Source: Rhodospirillaceae bacterium (GTDB taxonomy: Bacteria > Pseudomonadota > Alphaproteobacteria > UBA8366). From it: DNA of 38,411 bases. This document shows, piece after piece, positions 15,072 through 23,710 of the stretch. The translations under genes were made by a program, and so were the position numbers. Numbering within the stretch: the first letter of the stretch is position 1; every line of letters starts with the position of its first letter. The notes beneath the pieces were generated by a model, which made no database searches, had not been told where the DNA came from, and worked only from the letters and a program-made list of their open reading frames with translations. The stretch is taken from positions 1 through 38,411 of the forward strand of contig PBOR01000049.1 of NCBI GenBank assembly GCA_002724395.1. Reading direction: 5' to 3'.

Positions 15072-16223
15072 ATGGATGATAATGGTGCTTGGGAGCTCCC
15101 ATCGGAGCTCGTATTGCTGCGCGATAACATAAAGCGGTTTATGCAGGACGAGGTGCGGCCGGCAGAAGAAAAGCTGGAACACGATGCCTACAAAATGCCA
15201 CCGGAGCTACTAAACCCCCTGCAGACGAAAGCGCAGGATCAGCTCGGTATTTGGTGCATAAACACACCGAAAAAGTTCGGCGGTAGTGAGCTTAGTTTGT
15301 TAGCGCAAGCCGTTGTTGCCGAAGAAGCTGCACAATGCCGAATGGGTGCTTATGTGCCTGCGTGTGGTGCTATCGGCGTTGATCCTCCCAATGTAATTTT
15401 TGATGGTACTGAAGCACAGATTGAGAAATATGGCCGACGCACGATTGAGCAAGGCTTGAAGGCGTTTGTCGCGATTTCGGAACCAGGAGGTGGTTCTGAC
15501 CCGGCACGCGCCATTCAATGCAAAGCTGAACGGCAGGATGATCATTATATTCTAAACGGCACGAAGCTTTGGATCACCGGTGCCGAAGCAGCAGAATGGG
15601 GCCTCGTTTTTGCACGAACTGAAGCTGGTATCAGCTGTTTTATAGTTGATAAGGAAATGGCAGGTATTTCAACCCGGCCGGTGCCGGTTATTCGGTCCTA
15701 TTCGCCTTCTGAGGTTACCTTTACTAATTGTAAAGTGCCCGTGGAAAATTTACTGGGTGAAGAGGGGCGCGGTTTTGCGTTGTGCCAAAAATGGCTTGTC
15801 CACGCCCGTATTCCATATTCGGCAAATGTAATTGGCATCGCTCAGCGTTCATTGGAGCTTGCTATTGAGTGGGCTCGCCAGCGAGAAACTTTCCGCAGCG
15901 CACTTGCTGATAAGCAAGCGATACAGTGGATGATAGCGGATTCTGAAATAGAAATCCGCGCGGCACGCTTGCTCACTTATCAAGCCGCTTGGCAGGCGGA
16001 TTTAGGCAATGACATCAAGGTTGCTGCTTCAATGGCAAAAGTTTACAGCACAGAAATGGCCGGGCGTGTCGTAGATCGTTGCATCCAAATATTTGGCGGC
16101 ATGGGAGTGGCCGCGGAAATGCCTTTGGAACGCTGGTATCGCGAGATGCGTATAAAACGTATTGGCGAAGGACCATCGGAGGTTCACCGCATGGTAATCG
16201 CTCGGGATTTGCTGAGCCGTTAG
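15072..16223 (+). CDS. Acyl-CoA dehydrogenase family protein, 383 aa
   Basis: The protein has the acyl-CoA dehydrogenase architecture: N-terminal helical domain, the FAD-binding middle part (FVAISEPGGGSDPA, then LNGTKLWITGA), and the C-terminal helix bundle. The catalytic base is E366 in the IGEGPSEVHRM motif at the site where MCAD has E376. It would remove two hydrogens from an acyl-CoA to make the enoyl-CoA, passing electrons to ETF. GGAGG precedes the ATG. It opens a tight run of five genes (dehydrogenase, hydratase, CoA transferase, thiolase-fold protein, DUF35) spaced from overlap to 15 nt, so their jobs are linked. Standard length; nothing missing. Confidence 0.92.
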   Translation: MDDNGAWELPSELVLLRDNIKRFMQDEVRPAEEKLEHDAYKMPPELLNPLQTKAQDQLGIWCINTPKKFGGSELSLLAQAVVAEEAAQCRMGAYVPACGAIGVDPPNVIFDGTEAQIEKYGRRTIEQGLKAFVAISEPGGGSDPARAIQCKAERQDDHYILNGTKLWITGAEAAEWGLVFARTEAGISCFIVDKEMAGISTRPVPVIRSYSPSEVTFTNCKVPVENLLGEEGRGFALCQKWLVHARIPYSANVIGIAQRSLELAIEWARQRETFRSALADKQAIQWMIADSEIEIRAARLLTYQAAWQADLGNDIKVAASMAKVYSTEMAGRVVDRCIQIFGGMGVAAEMPLERWYREMRIKRIGEGPSEVHRMVIARDLLSR

Positions 16224-16238
16224 GGAGCAAGAGGAAGT

Positions 16239-17015
16239 ATGTCGATTGACTTTGAATTACGTGAAGATGGTATTGCCATCATTACCATGAACCGTCCGGA
16301 GCAATTGAACGCGTTAGATCACGACCATTACGAAGCGTTATCCAAAGCTTGGCAGAGGGTAAGAGATGACAATGACGTAGTGTGTGCCATCGTGACCGGT
16401 GCAGGCGAGCGCAGTTTTACGACTGGCGCAGATATTAAAAATGTTCTCACCAACCCCGATGAACTGTCGGAGATGTGGATTACCCAGCGTGACCAGCTAC
16501 TCAATCGAGGCCTAGAGGTCTGGAAGCCTATCATTGCAGCGATTAACGGTTACTGCTTGGGCGGCGGAATGACGATGTTATTTGCAACTGACATTCGTAT
16601 CGCCGCTGATCATGCATCCTTTGGATTATCGGAAGTGAAACGGGGTGTTGTGCCAGCCAATGGCGGTACGCAACGGGTACTGAGCCAGCTACCCTATGCC
16701 ATCGGCATGGAGTTATTGCTTACCGGCGATCGGTGGGATGCTGAAACCGCAGCGAAATGGGGTCTTATTAACAAAGTGGTTCCTGCAGATCAGCTAATGG
16801 GCACGGCGCTTGAATATGCAACACGCATTGCGTCCAACGCACCCCTTGCTCTTCAAGCAGCGAAGGAACTTGCCATTAGGGCGCGCGAAATGGATATCAC
16901 TACAGGCCTGAGGGTCGAGGCTTTGGCACAGCGTTTGTTGAAGTTTACAGAAGATGCAAAAGAAGGCCCGGCTGCTTTCAAAGAAAAAAGAACCCCCAAA
17001 TTTAAGGGTAAATAA
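16239..17015 (+). CDS. Enoyl-CoA hydratase/isomerase family protein, 258 aa
   Basis: This crotonase-fold protein shows the oxyanion-hole segments VTGAGERSFTTGAD (52-65) and NGYCLGGGMTMLFATD (103-118), and the SEVKRGVVPANGGTQ segment. One of the two catalytic glutamates of hydratases is kept (E132), but the other position is Thr (T112, in GGGMT) where E144 is expected. It may therefore do a different crotonase reaction (isomerisation, dehydration, hydrolysis or hydration by one Glu). It lies 15 nt after the acyl-CoA dehydrogenase and 3 nt before the CoA transferase, so it acts in the same CoA-ester pathway. Confidence 0.9.
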   Translation: MSIDFELREDGIAIITMNRPEQLNALDHDHYEALSKAWQRVRDDNDVVCAIVTGAGERSFTTGADIKNVLTNPDELSEMWITQRDQLLNRGLEVWKPIIAAINGYCLGGGMTMLFATDIRIAADHASFGLSEVKRGVVPANGGTQRVLSQLPYAIGMELLLTGDRWDAETAAKWGLINKVVPADQLMGTALEYATRIASNAPLALQAAKELAIRAREMDITTGLRVEALAQRLLKFTEDAKEGPAAFKEKRTPKFKGK

Positions 17016-17018
17016 TTT

Positions 17019-18215
17019 ATGACGAAAGATCATTATCCACTTGATGGTGTAACTGTCCTTGATTTTGGTCAGGTATATCACGGGCCTTATTGTAGTTTTC
17101 TGCTAGCCATGGCAGGTGCGAATGTAATTAAAATAGAACCCAAGACCGGTGAGCATCTGCGTAACCGAGGTACGGGCGATATCATCACACTACCGTTCGC
17201 AATGTTAAATTCGAATAAGAAATGCGTGACGCTGAACATTAAGTCAGAGCGCGGTAAAGAGATCCTAAAAAAAATGGCAAAAAAGGCCGATGTCCTGATG
17301 GAGAACTTCGCGCCGACCGTAATGGATCGGCTGGAAGTTGGTTACGAAACGATGAAAGCGGTAAATCCGAAATTGGTTTATGCGTCGGGTTCGGGATTTG
17401 GACGCACGGGTCCGCATCGTGACAAGCTGGCTATGGATCTAACGGTGCAGGCGGTTTCCGGTGTGATGAGTGTTACCGGCGAGATGGATGGTCCACCATT
17501 AAAAGCTGGCGCTGCCTTTTGCGACTTCATGGCGGGTATTCACCTCTATGGAGGTATTACGACGGCGTTATTTGAGCGCGAGAAAACCGGTGAAGGTAGG
17601 CTTGTCGAAATTTCTATGGAAGAGGCGGTGTATAGTAGCCTGAGTTCCAATCTCGGAATTGTCTATACTTCGGGTGAGGCAGCGCCCCGGACTGGTAACC
17701 GGCATGGGGGCCTCTCGCTCTGTCCTTATAATGTTTATGAAAGTAAGTCGGGGCATGTGGCTATTATTTGCACCAATGACGGCCATTGGCAGAGATTATG
17801 CAAAGCAATGGATCGTCCGGATCTTGCACAGAATGAGCATTATAAAAAGAATATGGGCCGCGTGAAAGACATGGACAAAATTGATGGCATCATTAACGAC
17901 TGGACCAAGACACTCGAAAATAACGCTCTCGACGAATTAAATGATAAGTTCGGCATCCCATCGGAACGCATTCGTGATCTAGTTGAGGTAATGAATGACC
18001 CGCATATGCATGAACGGGGATCATTACAGCGAATGAGCCACCCGGAGATGGGCGACATTGTCGTGCCGCATTCGCCATTACGTTTTCCTGAGACACCTAT
18101 GATGCCGCTGGAGCCTAGTGCCTTAATAGGTGCTCATAATGATGAAATATTTGGCGCTTGGCTGGGTCTTCCTGAAGACCAAATTGCCGAACTAAAGGAT
18201 GAGGGTGTTATTTAA
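17019..18215 (+). CDS. CaiB/BaiF family (class III) CoA transferase, 398 aa
   Basis: The fold opens with LDGVTVLDFGQVYHGPYCSFLLAMAGANVIKIEP, the family start, and carries D169 in AAFCDFMAGIHLY, the Asp that forms a mixed anhydride and then the CoA thioester exchange. Class III transferases move CoA between acyl-CoA and a free acid, e.g. carnitine, formate/oxalate, bile acid or mesaconate. This would activate the imported acid for the dehydrogenase and hydratase encoded just upstream. It starts 3 nt after the hydratase stop and its last base overlaps the next start region (ATG at 18215). A second transferase of this family is at 21449-22642. Substrate is unknown. Confidence 0.92.
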   Translation: MTKDHYPLDGVTVLDFGQVYHGPYCSFLLAMAGANVIKIEPKTGEHLRNRGTGDIITLPFAMLNSNKKCVTLNIKSERGKEILKKMAKKADVLMENFAPTVMDRLEVGYETMKAVNPKLVYASGSGFGRTGPHRDKLAMDLTVQAVSGVMSVTGEMDGPPLKAGAAFCDFMAGIHLYGGITTALFEREKTGEGRLVEISMEEAVYSSLSSNLGIVYTSGEAAPRTGNRHGGLSLCPYNVYESKSGHVAIICTNDGHWQRLCKAMDRPDLAQNEHYKKNMGRVKDMDKIDGIINDWTKTLENNALDELNDKFGIPSERIRDLVEVMNDPHMHERGSLQRMSHPEMGDIVVPHSPLRFPETPMMPLEPSALIGAHNDEIFGAWLGLPEDQIAELKDEGVI

Positions 18216-19348
18216 TGCGGGGCAAGGTTGTTATCGCCGGTGTCGGTCAGACAAAGTTTGGCAAACTGGTGGGGCGTACGCCGGTTTCGATGAATGTTGA
18301 GGCTTGCCGCAAGGCACTTAACGAGGCAGGAGTGAGTAAGGATGAGGTTGACGCCGTCCTTGTTAAATATCCTACCTCTAAGTTTCAGTCCAAGTTTGGT
18401 CAGACCGTTGCTGAAGCACTGGGTATCATGCCAAGGATAGGCGGTGTTTGGGACCAAGCGGGTGCGTCTGGTATTTCCATGATTTCCTTTGCAGCTATGG
18501 CCATTGAACACGGGCAATGCGAGGTGGCTTTGGTATGCATGTCCGATAATCCTCGTACCGGCACACGCTCCGCCTATTCAAAACCCCGCGGCGGGGCTGA
18601 TGGTTCGGGAACCCATGGCTGGGTTAGTACGACGGCGGGCTACGCGATGATTGCCCAACGGCATATGCGTGAACATGGTACAACACCGGAACAGCTAGCG
18701 TCGGTTGCGATTAATAACCGTGCAAATGGGGCTAAAAACCCTAATGCGCAGCTTAAAATACCGATCTCGCTTGAAGACTATATGCAAAGCCGTTTTATCG
18801 TTGAGCCATTAAGGCGCGATGATTGTTGTTTGATTTCAGACGGTGGGGCGGCGGTTGTTGTTATGAGTGCCGAACGGGCCAAAAAAATAGGGGTTGATAA
18901 GGCGGTTCCTATTCTGGGATTTGGCCAAGGGCAAACGTCTTGGGAGGTTGCTCAGCGTCCTAATTTAACCCGGACCATGGCACATAAATCTGGTGCAACA
19001 GCATTTAAAATGGCCGGTATATCGCCAAAGGATATTGATGTCGCGCAATTCTATGATTGCTTCACCATTACACCGATTATGTCTCTGGAAGACTATGGTT
19101 TTTGCCAGCACGGGCAGGGTGGGGCATTCGTTGGCGACGGTGGAATTGGCTGGGAGGGCGGACTACCATTTAACACAGCTGGCGGCTTGTTATCAGAAAC
19201 AGGCATGCCAGGCATGCAGTTAGTCATAGAGGGTGTCCGTCAAATGCGGGGTGATGCAAATCTGCAAGTGCCCGGCGCACAAAAAGGTATTGTTAGCAAT
19301 CAGGGCGGTGAGATGCATACACACTCCACACTGATACTGGGTCAATGA
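18215..19348 (+). CDS. Thiolase-fold protein (SCP-x/Ltp type) without catalytic cysteines, 377 aa
   Basis: The sequence has the thiolase fold: IAGVGQTKFG at the start, EACRKALNEAGVSKDEVDAVLV, DQAGASGISMISFAAMAI, and a late NTAGGLLSETGMPGMQL and GGEMHTHSTLILG. The nucleophile Cys of normal thiolases (C in CASG) is replaced (GASG, G83), and the late Cys and GHP His positions are also non-catalytic. This is the pattern of lipid-transfer-protein-type thiolases such as Ltp2, which act as retro-aldolases with a DUF35 partner, and Y280 sits in the FYDCFT motif characteristic of that group. The next gene is a DUF35 protein, as in Ltp2/ChsH2. GTG-free start at ATG 18215 with overlap of the CoA transferase stop. 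Confidence 0.88.
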   Translation: MRGKVVIAGVGQTKFGKLVGRTPVSMNVEACRKALNEAGVSKDEVDAVLVKYPTSKFQSKFGQTVAEALGIMPRIGGVWDQAGASGISMISFAAMAIEHGQCEVALVCMSDNPRTGTRSAYSKPRGGADGSGTHGWVSTTAGYAMIAQRHMREHGTTPEQLASVAINNRANGAKNPNAQLKIPISLEDYMQSRFIVEPLRRDDCCLISDGGAAVVVMSAERAKKIGVDKAVPILGFGQGQTSWEVAQRPNLTRTMAHKSGATAFKMAGISPKDIDVAQFYDCFTITPIMSLEDYGFCQHGQGGAFVGDGGIGWEGGLPFNTAGGLLSETGMPGMQLVIEGVRQMRGDANLQVPGAQKGIVSNQGGEMHTHSTLILGQ

Positions 19349-19360
19349 GGGGACTATGGC

Positions 19361-19765
19361 GTGAGTGATCTATTTCCCTTACCTGAGATTGATGAAATAA
19401 ACGCGCCCTTCTGGGATGGATTAAAAGACGGCAAGCTACTATTTCAAAAATGTAATTCTTGCGGACATCATTGGTTACCCGCCCGTCAAGAATGCCCATC
19501 ATGTCTGGAATCTGATTACGAATGGAAGTTCGCGTCAGGCAAAGGTATTATGACTAGCTGGGTTGTTTATCACACCGCTTTCATTCCGGCTTTCAAGGAT
19601 CGGCTGCCTTACAACGTGGCGATCATAAAATTAGATGAGGGCCCTCAACTTGCCAGCAATATTGTGGGGGAAGTCGACCAATCTAATTTCAAGATTGATC
19701 ATCCGGTCGAACTAACCATCGAAGATGAGCACGGCGTGAAAGTGCCGCGGTTCAAATTAGTTTAA
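19361..19765 (+). CDS. Zn-ribbon OB-fold DUF35 protein (ChsH2-like partner), 134 aa
   Basis: The small protein has a rubredoxin-like zinc knuckle (CNSCGHHWLPARQECPSC, about residues 29-46) followed by an OB-fold with strands such as TSWVVYHTAF and GPQLASNIV. This is the DUF35 family, which forms obligate complexes with Cys-less thiolase-fold proteins. The start is GTG at 19361; an ATG five bases earlier reads into a stop. GAGGGGAC is its ribosome site. It lies 12 nt after the thiolase-fold gene and closes the operon. It converges on the SDR gene (11 nt). Confidence 0.85.
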   Translation: MSDLFPLPEIDEINAPFWDGLKDGKLLFQKCNSCGHHWLPARQECPSCLESDYEWKFASGKGIMTSWVVYHTAFIPAFKDRLPYNVAIIKLDEGPQLASNIVGEVDQSNFKIDHPVELTIEDEHGVKVPRFKLV

Positions 19766-19776
19766 GGCTAGTCGCA

Positions 19777-20538
19777 CTAGTATTGCACTCTCGAAGTGGA
19801 CCCTCCGTCTACAATTATATTAGTACCGCTTATGAAGCTCGCTGCCGGGCTGGCAAGGAATACGACAGCATTAGCAACTTCCTCTGGTGTGCATAAGCGT
19901 CCCAATGGACTGCGGGCAAGGGCCGCGGCATAAACTTCGGGCGCTTCTTTTTTTCTGGTGTCCCAAACGCCGCCTTTAAAATAAACCGCACCAGGTGAAA
20001 CTGCATTCGCACGAATACCATCGTTACCAAGGTTTGTGCTTAATCCCGACAGGTAATTGATAAGGGCAGCCTTTAAGCCATTATAGGCCCTTACGCCACC
20101 GGGCGTATTTACTGCAACGGTACTGGAAATGCCAACGATAGACGCTGCATTTGATCTGAGTAGATAAGGCATAGCCGCCTCGACTGCCCGAACGGTTCCA
20201 AGAATATCGACCTCCAAACCGGAACGCCAAGCCTCTTCATCAGCGGAAGCACCTAGCGCACTTGCATTGGCAATAAGAATATCGATACCACCCAATGCAT
20301 CACCCGTTTGTGCAATCCAACTTCGACATTCTTGGGAATTAGTAACGTCTGTGACCCCACCAATAATCTTTGGACCAATTTTGGAGAGTGCGTCGACGGT
20401 TTCCTCTACTTGAGTTTGATTACGCGCACAAAAACCAACGTCGCATCCTTCGTTTGCTAGTAGTTCAGCAGTCTTCCGGCCGATCCCTTTAGTACCGCCG
20501 GTGATAATGGCACGCTTACCCTGCAACCCTAAATCCAT
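19777..20538 (-). CDS. Short-chain dehydrogenase/reductase (SDR), 253 aa
   Basis: A classical SDR: cofactor motif TGGTKGIG (13-20), NAS at 91-93, catalytic S139, Y152 and K156 (SSTVAVNTPGGVRAYNGLK), and a C-terminal FLASPAASFISGTNIIVDGG. It oxidises or reduces an alcohol/ketone with NAD(P)(H). The presence of FCARN after the second strand (R39) favours NADP. GGGAGAAG precedes the ATG. It is on the minus strand, converging on the DUF35 gene and diverging from the alpha/beta hydrolase. It may be a beta-hydroxyacyl dehydrogenase step of the neighbouring CoA pathway or act on a related substrate. Confidence 0.9.
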   Translation of the reverse strand: MDLGLQGKRAIITGGTKGIGRKTAELLANEGCDVGFCARNQTQVEETVDALSKIGPKIIGGVTDVTNSQECRSWIAQTGDALGGIDILIANASALGASADEEAWRSGLEVDILGTVRAVEAAMPYLLRSNAASIVGISSTVAVNTPGGVRAYNGLKAALINYLSGLSTNLGNDGIRANAVSPGAVYFKGGVWDTRKKEAPEVYAAALARSPLGRLCTPEEVANAVVFLASPAASFISGTNIIVDGGSTSRVQY

Positions 20539-20642
20539 CTGCTTCTCCCAGCCTATTACACGATCTCGATGGGGAATTAACTTTTCGATTAAGAGAAAGT
20601 ATATTCAATACAGAGGTTTAACAATCTAGTTGGCGGTATCGG

Positions 20643-21452
20643 ATGTCGAAGCAATTAATCCTTGAGCGCAACTCCATCGAACTACCAGGCGGTACAATTA
20701 GCTATCGTGAAGCCGGGCAAGGCGAGGCGCTCGTATTCCTTCATGGTATCAATATCCATTCCGCTATTTGGATGAACCAAATCGATTATTTTTCGTCTCG
20801 CTATCGCGTGATTGCTTGGGATGCACCCAGCTATGGCGGCTCTTCGCCTCGAAAAGCGCGGATAGAGAATTATGCAGAAGCTTTCAAGGAACTCATGGAC
20901 GCACTCGGCATAGGTGAGGCGATATTAGTGGGGCATTCCATGGGGGGAATTATTTCTGGAAGTGTTGCTACCCATTATCCAGAACTTATCAAGGCGCTGG
21001 TTCTATCATGTACCCATACCGGTGCTGCACAACCAATCGGCGAGCCGTTGTCGGAGCGCTACAAAATGCGGATTGAAGAACGTGCGAAGGTTGAGCCTTT
21101 GGAATATGGACGATTTACAGCTAGCAAGATGACGACCAACACAACCTCAGTAGAATTAATCGAAAAAATTGCGACCATCGTTGCAGAGACCAGCGCTGAG
21201 CATTTTCCGATTAATGCACGTATGAACCAAGAAGCTGATAACCGTGAGGGCTTGGGGTGCTTCAAGAAGCCAACCTTAATCATCAATGGCGGAAGCGACC
21301 GACTAGGACCATCGGAAGGGCAAAAAAGATTGCTGGCTACGATGCCAGATGCGGAGACACATGTCTTCTCAGACCTTGGCCACTCGCCCTACCTTGAGGA
21401 CCCAAGTACCTATAACGAGGTTCTTGAAAGATTTTTCAACAAGCTAGATTAA
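20643..21452 (+). CDS. Alpha/beta hydrolase, 269 aa
   Basis: Fold and active site are clear: oxyanion loop VFLHGINIH (31-39), nucleophile S99 in LVGHSMGG, acid D219 in NGGSDRLGP, and base H247 in LGHSPYLEDP. No signal peptide. Similar proteins hydrolyse esters, lactones or C-C bonds of ring-cleavage products. Its last four bases overlap the end of the convergent CoA-transferase gene on the other strand. It diverges from the SDR gene across a 104-bp gap, so they probably share a control region. Substrate unknown. Confidence 0.9.
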   Translation: MSKQLILERNSIELPGGTISYREAGQGEALVFLHGINIHSAIWMNQIDYFSSRYRVIAWDAPSYGGSSPRKARIENYAEAFKELMDALGIGEAILVGHSMGGIISGSVATHYPELIKALVLSCTHTGAAQPIGEPLSERYKMRIEERAKVEPLEYGRFTASKMTTNTTSVELIEKIATIVAETSAEHFPINARMNQEADNREGLGCFKKPTLIINGGSDRLGPSEGQKRLLATMPDAETHVFSDLGHSPYLEDPSTYNEVLERFFNKLD

Positions 21453-22642
21453 ATCACGTTTCGTGCTTTAAAGTCCGCTATCTGGTCGGCTGAGTAGCCT
21501 GCATCAGTTAAAACTTCGTCTGAATGTTCACCAGCCTCTGGCGGAGCCTTGACGAAATCATGAGGCGTTCGGGACATGCGGATAGCTTGATTGACCAGAT
21601 CGATATCGCCGATAGCATTTGAATGGACTGTCTTTTTCATCTCAAGGTGCTGTACTTGCGGGTCGGCAAATGTCTTATCAATTGTGTAGATTTGACCGCA
21701 CGGTACACCGGCTGCGTTCATGCTTTCCACCCACTCTTCGCTCGACTTAGTTTTTAGCAATTCGGCTATTTCTGCATTGAGCGTATCACGGTTAGCAGAA
21801 CGCGCTTCCGCTTCCTTGTAATCTGGATTTTCAATCCAGTCTTCACGGTTAACCGCTTTGGCGAACCGTCGCCAAATAAGATTTCCTGCAACCGCAAGAT
21901 TGATAAAACCATCTGTTGTTTCGAAAACGCCGGTTGGAATGGAAGTAGGATGATTGTTTCCTGCCTGTTGTGGTACTTCACCGGACATAGTCCAACGTGC
22001 GGCCTGGAAATCAAGAATGAATACCATTGCTTGTAGCAGCGAGGTTTGTACCCATTGGCCTTTTCCAGAAACTTCGCGTTCCAATAACGCAATCATAATA
22101 CCTTGTGCGCACAGCATGCCTGCGCAAAGATCGGCAATGGGAATACCGACACGAACAGGCCCTTGGCCTGGAAGGCCTGTAATGGACATGAGTCCACCCA
22201 TACCCTGGGCGATTTGGTCGAAACCGGGACGTTTGGCATATGGTCCGTCCTGGCCGAAGCCGGAAATGCTGCCAAGAATAATCTTAGGATTGATGGCATT
22301 CAACGATTCATAATCGATACCGAGGCGATTCTTCACGTCCGGTCTGTAATTTTCCACCACAACATCCGCTGTCTCGACTAGTTTTTTGAAGATGGCAATG
22401 CCGTCATCATCCTTTAGGTTTAGCGTCAGGCTCCGTTTATTTCGATGCAGGTTTTGGAAGTCCGGTCCATGTCGGTTACCGCCCAGTGCATTCCCGCCTT
22501 CAAGTGCGGGCGGTAGTTCAATCTTGATAACGTTGGCGCCCCAATCAGCGAGTTGTCGGACACATGTTGGCCCAGAGCGTACACGGGTGAGATCGAGAAC
22601 GGTGTAACGTGAAAGAGCCTTGGAGGCCGGATCAAACGGCAT
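21449..22642 (-). CDS. CaiB/BaiF family (class III) CoA transferase, second copy, 397 aa
   Basis: I start at ATG 22642, the first Met after an AAGGAAA ribosome site; the open frame extends 50 codons upstream but that part is unlike the family and unlikely to be coding. The protein has the family opening (SRYTVLDLTRVRSGPTCVRQLADWGANVIKIE), D171 in IPIADLCAGM, and FGQDGPYAKRPGFDQIAQGMGG. The two CoA transferases in the window differ clearly (30-40% by eye), so they serve different acids or steps. Gene is on the minus strand and diverges from livH across a 151-bp gap, likely one regulated pair. End overlaps the convergent hydrolase by four bases. Confidence 0.92.
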   Translation of the reverse strand: MPFDPASKALSRYTVLDLTRVRSGPTCVRQLADWGANVIKIELPPALEGGNALGGNRHGPDFQNLHRNKRSLTLNLKDDDGIAIFKKLVETADVVVENYRPDVKNRLGIDYESLNAINPKIILGSISGFGQDGPYAKRPGFDQIAQGMGGLMSITGLPGQGPVRVGIPIADLCAGMLCAQGIMIALLEREVSGKGQWVQTSLLQAMVFILDFQAARWTMSGEVPQQAGNNHPTSIPTGVFETTDGFINLAVAGNLIWRRFAKAVNREDWIENPDYKEAEARSANRDTLNAEIAELLKTKSSEEWVESMNAAGVPCGQIYTIDKTFADPQVQHLEMKKTVHSNAIGDIDLVNQAIRMSRTPHDFVKAPPEAGEHSDEVLTDAGYSADQIADFKARNVI

Positions 22643-22793
22643 AGCGATTTTCCTTGTTTGCTGAACCATTGAATTAAGATAGCGGTGTCTACCATGGGGC
22701 TTGGTCAGAATGCCAGTATTGAAGCGGTTGCAGCACCGGAAGCTTTGTGTTCGACTTCTGACGATTCGTTCGCCAAATCCTATTGAAAGCATT

Positions 22794-23708
22794 ATGGAAT
22801 ATTTTACCCAACAGTTGATTAATGGGCTGACGCTTGGTTCGATATATGGACTGATCGCAATCGGCTACACCATGGTCTACGGGATCATCGGTATGATTAA
22901 TTTTGCCCATGGTGAAATATTCATGGTTGGCGCCTTCCATGCACTGATATTTTATCTTCTTGCCGTGTCTCTCGGATTCTCTTTTGTTCCCCTTGCCTTA
23001 GTTTTGGTGCTGTTACTAACGATGGTCTTTACCGGCGCATATGGCTGGGCTGTTGAGCGATTAGCCTATCGTCCATTACGCGGCTCCTTTCGTCTTGCTC
23101 CGCTCATTTCAGCGATCGGTATGTCGATTGCGTTGCAGAACTATGTCCAGCTTATGCAGGGCGCACGCACAAAAACATTGCAACCGATAATCGAAGGGGG
23201 ATTTACCTTCTGGCATATTGGTGGGTCCGCCGTATCACTTAGTTTCATGCAAATTTTGATTGTGATGACGACGGTATTACTGATGACTGTTTTTACCATC
23301 GTTATCACTAAGACGGCCCTGGGTCGTGCGCAACGTGCCTGTGAACAGGATTTAGTGATGGCGTCCTTACTTGGTATAGACGTGGACAAAACAATATCGC
23401 TTACGTTTATCCTTGGTGCGATGCTAGCGGCAGTTGCCGGATTGATGTTTTTACTGAATTACGGCGTCATCGATTTTTACATTGGATTTGTTGCCGGTAT
23501 TAAGGCATTCACCGCCGCAGTTTTGGGCGGGATCGGTTCGTTGCCCGGGGCGATGCTGGGAGGGCTATTAATTGGCCTTATTGAGACCTTCTGGTCGGCA
23601 TATTTCACGATAGAGTATAAGGATGTTGCAGCTTTTGTGATTTTAATTTTGGTACTGATTTTTAGGCCATCTGGTTTACTTGGCAAACCAGAGATCGAGA
23701 AGGTTTAA
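22794..23708 (+). CDS. livH: Branched-chain amino acid-type ABC transporter permease LivH, 304 aa
   Basis: The hydrophobic protein has about eight membrane segments, with the LivH signatures QQLINGLTLGSIYGLIAIG and GMINFAHGEIFMVGAF, and the late GGIGSLPGAMLGGLLIG loop that contacts the ATPase. The start is the ATG at 22794, the usual LivH N-terminus. The 31 codons before it (from 22701) are not family-like and overlap the divergent control region. Together with LivM it forms the membrane channel of a high-affinity importer for amino acids, amides, urea or organic acids. LivM begins 3 nt later. It diverges from the CaiB gene at 22642. Confidence 0.95.
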   Translation: MEYFTQQLINGLTLGSIYGLIAIGYTMVYGIIGMINFAHGEIFMVGAFHALIFYLLAVSLGFSFVPLALVLVLLLTMVFTGAYGWAVERLAYRPLRGSFRLAPLISAIGMSIALQNYVQLMQGARTKTLQPIIEGGFTFWHIGGSAVSLSFMQILIVMTTVLLMTVFTIVITKTALGRAQRACEQDLVMASLLGIDVDKTISLTFILGAMLAAVAGLMFLLNYGVIDFYIGFVAGIKAFTAAVLGGIGSLPGAMLGGLLIGLIETFWSAYFTIEYKDVAAFVILILVLIFRPSGLLGKPEIEKV

Positions 23709-23710
23709 GA

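Noticed and set aside
22643..22792. 50-codon N-terminal extension of the second CaiB gene
   Set aside because: Ribosome site AAGGAAA lies directly before ATG 22642 and the extension is not family-like.
22701..22793. Upstream extension of livH
   Set aside because: The 31 extra residues are polar and unlike the LivH N-terminus; the start at 22794 matches the family.
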